Position numbers and translations under genes: made by a program. Below are positions 58,228 through 64,000 of a stretch of 64,000 bases of DNA, one piece after another. Where the stretch lies: positions 1 to 64,000 of the forward strand of contig NZ_PPFX01000005.1 of NCBI RefSeq assembly GCF_002898515.1, in the 5' to 3' direction. The notes under the pieces were generated by a model, which ran no database searches, had not been told where the DNA came from, and saw only the letters and a program-made list of their open reading frames with translations. This stretch comes from Geothermobacter hydrogeniphilus (GTDB taxonomy: Bacteria; Desulfobacterota; Desulfuromonadia; Desulfuromonadales; Geothermobacteraceae). Within the stretch, counting starts at the first letter, position 1, and every line of letters begins with the position of its first letter.

Positions 58228-59004
58228 ATGACCCTGCCGCAGCTGTCCGTCGAAACCATCCAGGCGTTCCTTATCTGTCTGGTTCGTGTGGCCGCCCTGA
58301 TCGGCACCCTGCCCCTCTACAGCGGCGGGCAGACACCGATGCGGGTGCGCGCCGGCCTGACAGTGATGCTGACGCTGATGATTTTTCCGCTGGTCCGGTC
58401 CACCCTGCCGCAGACCTCGATGGAACCGGTCTCGCTGCTGATCCTGCTGACCGGGGAAGGCATGTTCGGCCTGATGGTCGGTTACCTGGCAAGGTTCATC
58501 TTCACCGCGGTGGAACTCGGCGGAACGGTGATCGGCTACCAGATGGGGTTTGCCGCCGCCAACGTCTTCGATCCCCAGAACCAGCGCCAGGTCTCGCTGA
58601 TTTCGCAATTTCAGAATGTTCTCGCGATCCTGATTTTTCTCTCCCTCAACATCCATCATTACTTCATTCGCGCGCTGGTCAATTCCTTTGAGATGCTGCC
58701 GCCGGGACATTGGGATTTCTCCGGAGGTGCCGTCCCCTATCTGCTGGAGCTGGCCGGAAAAATGTTCGTCCTCGGCATCCAGCTCAGCGCTCCGGTACTG
58801 GCGGTGCTGCTTCTCTCGGGACTGGTACTCGGCATCATGGCCAGGGTTTTTCCGCAGTTGAATGTGTTTCTACTCTCCTTCCCGCTCAATATCGGCATCA
58901 CATTTCTGCTGATGGGCTTGACCCTGAACCTGATGGTGGCATTGCTGAACCAGGAATTTTCCGATCTCGAACAGCGATTCCGACTGCTGTTCGAAGCACT
59001 TTAG
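58228..59004 (+). CDS. fliR: Flagellar export gate protein FliR
   Basis: This 258-residue gate protein has several membrane helices and the motifs LVRVAALIGTLPLYSGGQTP, RAGLTVMLTLMIFPLVR and FAAANVFDPQNQRQVS. It completes the FliPQR complex. Confidence 0.95.
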   Translation: MTLPQLSVETIQAFLICLVRVAALIGTLPLYSGGQTPMRVRAGLTVMLTLMIFPLVRSTLPQTSMEPVSLLILLTGEGMFGLMVGYLARFIFTAVELGGTVIGYQMGFAAANVFDPQNQRQVSLISQFQNVLAILIFLSLNIHHYFIRALVNSFEMLPPGHWDFSGGAVPYLLELAGKMFVLGIQLSAPVLAVLLLSGLVLGIMARVFPQLNVFLLSFPLNIGITFLLMGLTLNLMVALLNQEFSDLEQRFRLLFEAL

Positions 59005-59013
59005 GATTCGGTT

Positions 59014-60072
59014 ATGGCTGAAGAGCAGGACCAGGAACGGTCAGAACAGGCAACAGATAAGCGGCGCGAGGAATTCCGCAGCAAGGGTCAGGTGGCCCAG
59101 AGCCGTGAAGTTCAGACCGCGATGCTGCTCACCGCGATGTTGTTGATGTGGTTCTTTTACCTGCCCTTCTTCTGGCCTCGACTGCAGAAACTGGTGGCCG
59201 GTATCTGGAGCCGATCCGGTGAGATCAAAGTGAACCCGGAATCGATGTATGACCTCGGGATGGCCATTTTCGGACAGGTCGCCATGCTGCTCGCTCCGAT
59301 CATGCTGCTGGTGCTGGTGGTCGGAGCCCTCTCCAGCATCATGCAGATCGGCTTTCTGCTGACCGGCAAGCCGATGGAACCGGACCTGAGCAAGCTCAAC
59401 CCGATCCAGGGAGCGAAAAAGTTCATTTCCAAGCGCTCGGCCGTCGAAGTTGTCAAATCGCTCGCCAAGGTCGGCCTGGTGGGGGTGGTTGCCTTCAAAA
59501 CCGTCTACAACGAATTCGGCAACAGTATCCTGCTGGTTGACATGCCGCCTTCGGAGACCATGCGTTTTCTCGGCCGGACCGCCGGACTGGTGCTGTTCAA
59601 GAGCTGCGGCGTGCTGATCATGCTGGCGCTGTTCGATTACCTGTTCGTGCGCTGGGAGATGGAACAGAAGATGAAAATGACCAAGCAGGAGCAGAAAGAA
59701 GAACTCAAGGAAACCGAGGGTGATCCGCAGCTGCGGGCCCGGGTACGCTCCCTGCAGCAGGAAATGGCACGTAAACGGATGATGAGCGAAGTGCCCAAGG
59801 CCGACGTGGTGGTCACCAACCCGACCCACCTGTCGATCGCCCTGAAATATGACCGCGAAACCATGGCCGCCCCGCAGGTCATCGCCAAAGGCGCCGACCA
59901 CCTGGCGATGAAAATCCGCGAGATCGCCCGTGAACACCGGATCGTCATGGTGGAAAACAAACCGGTCGCCCGGGCGCTTTACAAGCTTGACATCGGGCAG
60001 GCGGTACCGGAAGAACTTTTTACCGCCGTCGCCGAGATCCTCGCCTACGTCTACGGACTGAAGAATAAATAA
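59014..60072 (+). CDS. flhB: Flagellar export switch protein FlhB
   Basis: This 352-residue protein has four membrane helices and a cytoplasmic domain with the autocleavage motif NPTH (VVVTNPTHLSIALKYD, near residue 268). The N-terminus EEQDQERSEQATDKRREEFR is typical. Cleavage changes export specificity from hook to filament proteins. Confidence 0.96.
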   Translation: MAEEQDQERSEQATDKRREEFRSKGQVAQSREVQTAMLLTAMLLMWFFYLPFFWPRLQKLVAGIWSRSGEIKVNPESMYDLGMAIFGQVAMLLAPIMLLVLVVGALSSIMQIGFLLTGKPMEPDLSKLNPIQGAKKFISKRSAVEVVKSLAKVGLVGVVAFKTVYNEFGNSILLVDMPPSETMRFLGRTAGLVLFKSCGVLIMLALFDYLFVRWEMEQKMKMTKQEQKEELKETEGDPQLRARVRSLQQEMARKRMMSEVPKADVVVTNPTHLSIALKYDRETMAAPQVIAKGADHLAMKIREIAREHRIVMVENKPVARALYKLDIGQAVPEELFTAVAEILAYVYGLKNK

Positions 60073-60088
60073 TTTTTAGGAGACGGGT

Positions 60089-62176
60089 ATGCTGGCACTG
60101 CTGAAGAATCAGAACTTAGCGCAGAAGGTGCTGCGCAATGACGTCATTGTCGGATCCGGAGTGGTGATGATCCTGATGGTGATGATCATTCCCCTGCCCT
60201 CGCTGCTGCTCGACCTCTTCCTGACCCTGAACATCACCGTTTCCCTGGTGATCCTGATCATCGCCCTGTACACCACCCGGACCCTTGATTTCTCCAGTTT
60301 CCCGTCCCTGCTGCTGGCGACGACCCTGTTCCGGCTGTCGCTCAATGTCGCCTCAACCCGGCTGATCCTGCTGCACGGGCATGAAGGCGCCGACGCGGCC
60401 GGCACGGTGATCAAATCCTTCGGCCAGTTTGTCGTCGGCGGCAACTACGTGGTCGGCATCGTCATCTTCTGCATCCTGGTGGTCATCAACTTCATGGTCA
60501 TCACCAAAGGCGCCGGGCGGGTCGCCGAGGTCGCGGCGCGGTTCACCCTCGATGCCATGCCGGGCAAGCAGATGGCCATCGACGCCGATCTCAACGCCGG
60601 GCTGATCGACGAGGAAACCGCCCGCAGCCGCCGCAAGGAGATCGCCGAGGAATCAGACTTCTACGGAGCGATGGATGGCGCCAGCAAGTTCGTCCGCGGC
60701 GATGCCATCGCCGGCATCATCATCACCCTGGTCAACATCGGCGCCGGTTTCGTTATTGGTGTGCTGCAGAACGGCATGCCGGCTGTCAGCGCCGCCCAGA
60801 CCTACACCATCCTGACCGTCGGTGACGGCCTGGTCGGCCAGGTTCCGGCTCTGATCATTTCCACCGGCGCCGGCATCCTGGTCACCAGGGCCGCCGGCAG
60901 TCGGGATTTTGGCACCGCCCTCAAGGGACAGTTGACCCTCCATCCCCGGGCCCTGTGGCTGGTCAGCGGCATCCTGCTGGTCTTCGCCATGATTCCCGGC
61001 CTGCCCCACATTCCTTTCGTGCTGATTTCGATCGTCCTCGGATTCATCGCTTTCCAGGTACAGAAAACCCGGGAGCGTTCACTGCTGGCCGAGGCCGAAA
61101 CGGTGGAAGATGTGGAAGAACGGGATGTTGAAGTCGATTTTGATGAACTGCTGCATGTCGACCTGCTTGAACTCGAGGTCGGCTACGGCCTGATTCCCCT
61201 GGTCGATTCAAACCAGGAGGGTGAACTGCTGCCGCGCATCCAGGCGATCCGCAAACAGTTTGCCATGGATATGGGCTTCATTATCCCGCCGGTCCATATC
61301 AAGGACAACCTGCAGCTCACACCGAACCAGTACAGCATCCTGCTCAAGGGCGTGAAAGTGGGTGTCGGAGAAGTGTTCCCGGGTCAATATCTCGCCATGG
61401 ATCCGGGCACCGCGACCGAGGTTATCAAGGGGATAGAAACCACCGAACCGGCCTTCGGTCTGCCGGCGGTATGGATTTCCGAAGACAAGAAGGATCGCGC
61501 GCAAATAGCAGGATATACAGTAGTTGACTGTGCCACAGTGATGAGTACCCACCTGTCCGAGGTGATAAAAAATCATGCCCACGAACTGCTTGGACGACAA
61601 GAGGTACAGAACTTGCTGAATAGTCTTTCCAAGACCTGTCCGAAACTGGTCGAAGACCTGGTACCCGACATTCTCAACATCGGACTCATTATGCGCGTTA
61701 TGCAGAATCTTCTCAAAGAACACGTCAGCATCCGGGATATCCGCACCGTCCTGGAAACAATGGCCGACTACGCGCCCCATACCCAGGACGCGATGGTGCT
61801 GACCGAGTATGTCCGCGGCGCCCTGGCCCGCTCCATCAGCGACCGGTACGCTGTGGACGGGAAAAATCTCAACCTGATCACCCTCGACCGCGAGATCGAG
61901 GAAACCCTGCACAACGCCATTCACACCAGCCAGGAGGGAAGCTACCTGGCACTCGAACCGGGCCTCGCTCACAACATTATCGAACGTCTCAGCGATCTGG
62001 TCGCCGGAGCCGGCGGCGGCAATGTGCCGGTGCTGCTGACGGCACCGACCATCCGCCCTCATGTCAAAAGGTTGACCGAGCGCTACCTGCCGCAACTGGT
62101 GGTGCTCTCGCACAATGAAATCGCACCGCAGATGATGGTGCGTTCCCTGGGAACGGTGAGCCTCAATGCAGGTTAG
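60089..62176 (+). CDS. flhA: Flagellar export gate protein FlhA
   Basis: This 695-residue export-gate protein has about eight membrane helices in the first 310 residues, with the cytoplasmic loop RFTLDAMPGKQMAIDADLNA (FHIPEP signature region), then the large C-terminal domain binding chaperones. FLTLNITVSLVILIIALYT and LATTLFRLSLNVASTRLIL are diagnostic. A patch near 61500-61630 is visibly less GC-rich. Its end overlaps the flhF start by 11 bases. Confidence 0.97.
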   Translation: MLALLKNQNLAQKVLRNDVIVGSGVVMILMVMIIPLPSLLLDLFLTLNITVSLVILIIALYTTRTLDFSSFPSLLLATTLFRLSLNVASTRLILLHGHEGADAAGTVIKSFGQFVVGGNYVVGIVIFCILVVINFMVITKGAGRVAEVAARFTLDAMPGKQMAIDADLNAGLIDEETARSRRKEIAEESDFYGAMDGASKFVRGDAIAGIIITLVNIGAGFVIGVLQNGMPAVSAAQTYTILTVGDGLVGQVPALIISTGAGILVTRAAGSRDFGTALKGQLTLHPRALWLVSGILLVFAMIPGLPHIPFVLISIVLGFIAFQVQKTRERSLLAEAETVEDVEERDVEVDFDELLHVDLLELEVGYGLIPLVDSNQEGELLPRIQAIRKQFAMDMGFIIPPVHIKDNLQLTPNQYSILLKGVKVGVGEVFPGQYLAMDPGTATEVIKGIETTEPAFGLPAVWISEDKKDRAQIAGYTVVDCATVMSTHLSEVIKNHAHELLGRQEVQNLLNSLSKTCPKLVEDLVPDILNIGLIMRVMQNLLKEHVSIRDIRTVLETMADYAPHTQDAMVLTEYVRGALARSISDRYAVDGKNLNLITLDREIEETLHNAIHTSQEGSYLALEPGLAHNIIERLSDLVAGAGGGNVPVLLTAPTIRPHVKRLTERYLPQLVVLSHNEIAPQMMVRSLGTVSLNAG

Positions 62177-63422
62177 AGTTTTCGAAGCCGAAACCATGCC
62201 GGCAGCCCTGGCCAAGGTCAAGGAAACCCTGGGCCCGGACGCCCTGATCCTCTCGACCCGCACCTTGCGCAAAAACGGTCTCGGACTGCTGGGCCGACCG
62301 AAGGTTGAAATCACCGCCGCTATCGAAAGCTCCGATCCGCAACCGCAGACCGCCGCCGCGAACTACGCGCCCGCGGCGCAAAACAGCGCTGAGAAAAAGA
62401 AAAAAAACGCCCGGGCCCTGAACGATATCAATTACCGGGATATCTGGAAGCAGAAGAAGGTCATCGATCCGCTGGAAGCGGAACTGCACGACCTTCGCGA
62501 AATGGTCGCCCGTCAGGATATCGGCACCCTGCGGGAAGAAATCGATGACCTGAAAGCAATCATCCGCCAGCTCAGCCTGCGGGAGCAGCAGCCGGTTGCC
62601 GTCGCCGCGACCCGGGCTTACACCCCCGCGCCGCAGGCGGCGAACGAGGTCGACCGGCTGATCGCCGATCTGACCGGGCATGACATCGCGCCGGACACCG
62701 CTGAAACCCTGGCCCGCTATGCCGGAGACCGGCTCGGCCCGCAGCAGTTCGGCAACCCGGCCCTGCTCGACCAGTTCTTCCTTGACACCATCGGCGAACT
62801 GGTGGAATTCGCTCCTCCCCTGCCCTCCCGCAAGGGGCAGCAGCGGGTCGCGCTGGTCGGTCCCACCGGTGTCGGCAAAACCACCACGGTCGCCAAACTG
62901 GCCGCAGAATTTCTCCGCAATCAGTCGGGAAAGGTCGCCCTGTTCACCATCGACACCTATCGCATCGCCGCCATCGAACAACTCAAGGTCTACGCGGAAA
63001 TCATGGAACTTCCGGTCGAGGTGATCTATTCACCGAAGCAGTTGCTGGAGGCCTTTACCCGCCACAGCGACAAGGACCTGATTCTGATCGACACCAGCGG
63101 CCGCAGCCATCGCGACGAGCAGGGCATGACCGAGCTGGCATCCTTCCTGGTCCCGGAAACGAAAACCGAAAATCACCTGGTGCTGGCAACCGGCACCCGT
63201 GGCCGGGATCTCGGTGACATCGTCGGCAGTTTCAGCCGCATGCCGCTGCATCGACTGATCTTCAGCAAGATTGATGAGGCCACCCAGCGCGGCGCCCTGC
63301 TCGACATTCCGCTGCGCAGGAATCTTCCCATTTCCTATCTGACCAACGGCCAACGCGTCCCCGAGGATCTGCTGGTGGCCGAACCACGACTGGTGGCCGA
63401 ATGTATTCTGGGCAGGCAATAG
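62166..63422 (+). CDS. flhF: Flagellar placement GTPase FlhF
   Basis: This 418-residue SRP-type GTPase has MQVRVFEAETMPAALAKVKE at the start, a linker of about 100 residues, and the G domain: VGPTGVGKTTTVAKLAAEF (G1), DTYRIAAIEQLKVYAEIM, LILIDTSGRSHRDEQ and FSKIDEATQRG. It sets where and how many flagella form, with FlhG. The linker carries the acidic/charged region usual in FlhF. Confidence 0.95.
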   Translation: MQVRVFEAETMPAALAKVKETLGPDALILSTRTLRKNGLGLLGRPKVEITAAIESSDPQPQTAAANYAPAAQNSAEKKKKNARALNDINYRDIWKQKKVIDPLEAELHDLREMVARQDIGTLREEIDDLKAIIRQLSLREQQPVAVAATRAYTPAPQAANEVDRLIADLTGHDIAPDTAETLARYAGDRLGPQQFGNPALLDQFFLDTIGELVEFAPPLPSRKGQQRVALVGPTGVGKTTTVAKLAAEFLRNQSGKVALFTIDTYRIAAIEQLKVYAEIMELPVEVIYSPKQLLEAFTRHSDKDLILIDTSGRSHRDEQGMTELASFLVPETKTENHLVLATGTRGRDLGDIVGSFSRMPLHRLIFSKIDEATQRGALLDIPLRRNLPISYLTNGQRVPEDLLVAEPRLVAECILGRQ

Positions 63423-63433
63423 AGGTGAATTTC

Positions 63434-64000
63434 ATGAATGTAGTTCAAGGGCACTTTGATCAGGCGGGAACCCTGCGCAACCTGCAGCCGCACATGGCAA
63501 CCGAGGCAAAATCGACCGCGCCGATTCCGTCGACACCCCGAGTAGTGTCGGTCACATCGGGCAAAGGGGGGGTCGGTAAAACCTCTCTGGCCGCCAATAT
63601 CGCCGTTTCCCTGGCACGCTGCGGACAGCGGGTGCTGGTTATCGATGCCGACCTCGGCCTGGCCAATATTGATGTCATGTGCGGGTTGACCCCCAAGTTC
63701 AACCTCAATCACTACTTCAGGGGACAGCAGTCCCTGGAATCGATCATGGTCAACGGGCCCGCCGGAACCAGTATCCTGCCGGCCGGTTCCGGAATCCAGC
63801 AGCTGACCCATCTCAACAGTGCCCAGAAACTGCGTTTTCTGGAAGACCTCGACGCCCTGCATGAACGCTTTGACATTGTCCTGATCGATACCGAGGCCGG
63901 TATTTCGGAGAACGTCACCTACTTCAATGTCGCCGCCCAGGACATCATGGTCATCACCACACCGGAACCGACCGCCATCACCGATGCCTACGCCCTGATG
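63434..64000 (+). CDS. flhG: Flagellar number regulator FlhG (MinD/ParA family), truncated by window
   Basis: The first 189 codons are visible. The deviant Walker A SGKGGVGKTSLAANIAVS, the VLVIDADLGLANIDVMCG segment and LIDTEAGISENVTYFNVAAQ are clear. Full-length FlhG is about 270-300 residues, so the rest lies beyond 64000. It acts as the ATPase partner of FlhF and FleQ-like activators in limiting flagellar number. Confidence 0.93.
   Translation, partial: MNVVQGHFDQAGTLRNLQPHMATEAKSTAPIPSTPRVVSVTSGKGGVGKTSLAANIAVSLARCGQRVLVIDADLGLANIDVMCGLTPKFNLNHYFRGQQSLESIMVNGPAGTSILPAGSGIQQLTHLNSAQKLRFLEDLDALHERFDIVLIDTEAGISENVTYFNVAAQDIMVITTPEPTAITDAYALM

Noticed and set aside
1-64000. CRISPR arrays, rRNA or tRNA genes, complete prophage or insertion sequence
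   Set aside because: None was seen on reading; the only mobile-element traces are the remnants at 8866-9516 and the short repeats listed.

Overview
The window reads as about 64 kb of chromosome from a motile, Gram-negative, anaerobe-type deltaproteobacterium, most likely Desulfuromonadota (Desulfuromonas/Pelobacter/Geobacter relatives). This placement is inferred from four things: the flagellar/chemotaxis gene order with a TPR gene ahead of flgB, several CheX-type proteins, sigma-54 promoters with dedicated enhancer-binding proteins, and lysine 2,3-aminomutase-based osmolyte synthesis, which suggests a saline habitat. No rRNA, tRNA or CRISPR array was seen.

Layout. (1) 1-1.6 kb, minus strand: a frameshifted NrtS-like gene, an AhpD/CMD-family protein and a TetR regulator, with matching palindromes upstream of tetR and of the CMD gene. 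(2) 2-8.8 kb: an osmoadaptation block. A MarR regulator is followed by ablA-ablB (N-epsilon-acetyl-beta-lysine synthesis) and a translationally coupled pseudo-receiver. These converge on proV-proW-proX (glycine betaine/proline uptake) across a shared terminator. Decayed recombinase and XRE genes, plus poly-C tracts, lie at 8.8-9.7 kb. (3) 9.8-13.1 kb: htpG, a ferritin-like protein, a 54-residue protein, a YjbQ-family protein and an imperfect nested palindrome that looks like a dispersed repeat. (4) 13.3-23.1 kb: a Bax-like glucosaminidase, a polysaccharide deacetylase, a short RelA/SpoT homologue with a degenerate synthetase half, a HIT protein, then a tightly coupled minus-strand chain (TlyA, CobM-like, U32, SbcD/YhaO-like and YhaN-like proteins).

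(5) 23.4-28.8 kb, plus strand: a single-domain receiver, a PAS histidine kinase, a receiver-PAS-AAA+ sigma-54 activator and a second, receiver-less sigma-54 activator. The last has three palindromes and a -24/-12-like promoter upstream. (6) 28.9-39.6 kb, minus strand: a chemotaxis operon, cheA-cheW-cheR-cheB-cheD-HDOD-receiver-cheX-cheY-cheX-cheX and a 637-residue CheX-CheX-pseudoreceiver protein. It encodes five CheX-like domains. CheA carries two Hpt domains, and a cysteine-rich insert splits the first.

(7) 40.0-64 kb, plus strand: a flagellar cluster behind a good sigma-54 promoter: TPR protein, flgB, flgC, fliE-J, a MotE-like protein, fliK, flgD, a small operon protein and flgE. After a hairpin come motA, motB, fliL-R, flhB, flhA, flhF and flhG (cut by the window end). 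Regions 5-7 probably form one functional unit: the activators turn on sigma-54 flagellar promoters, the rod/hook/export/motor genes build the machine, and the che operon steers it. Genes in 1-9.6 kb look more AT-rich in codon use than the rest, by eye only; I did not compute composition.
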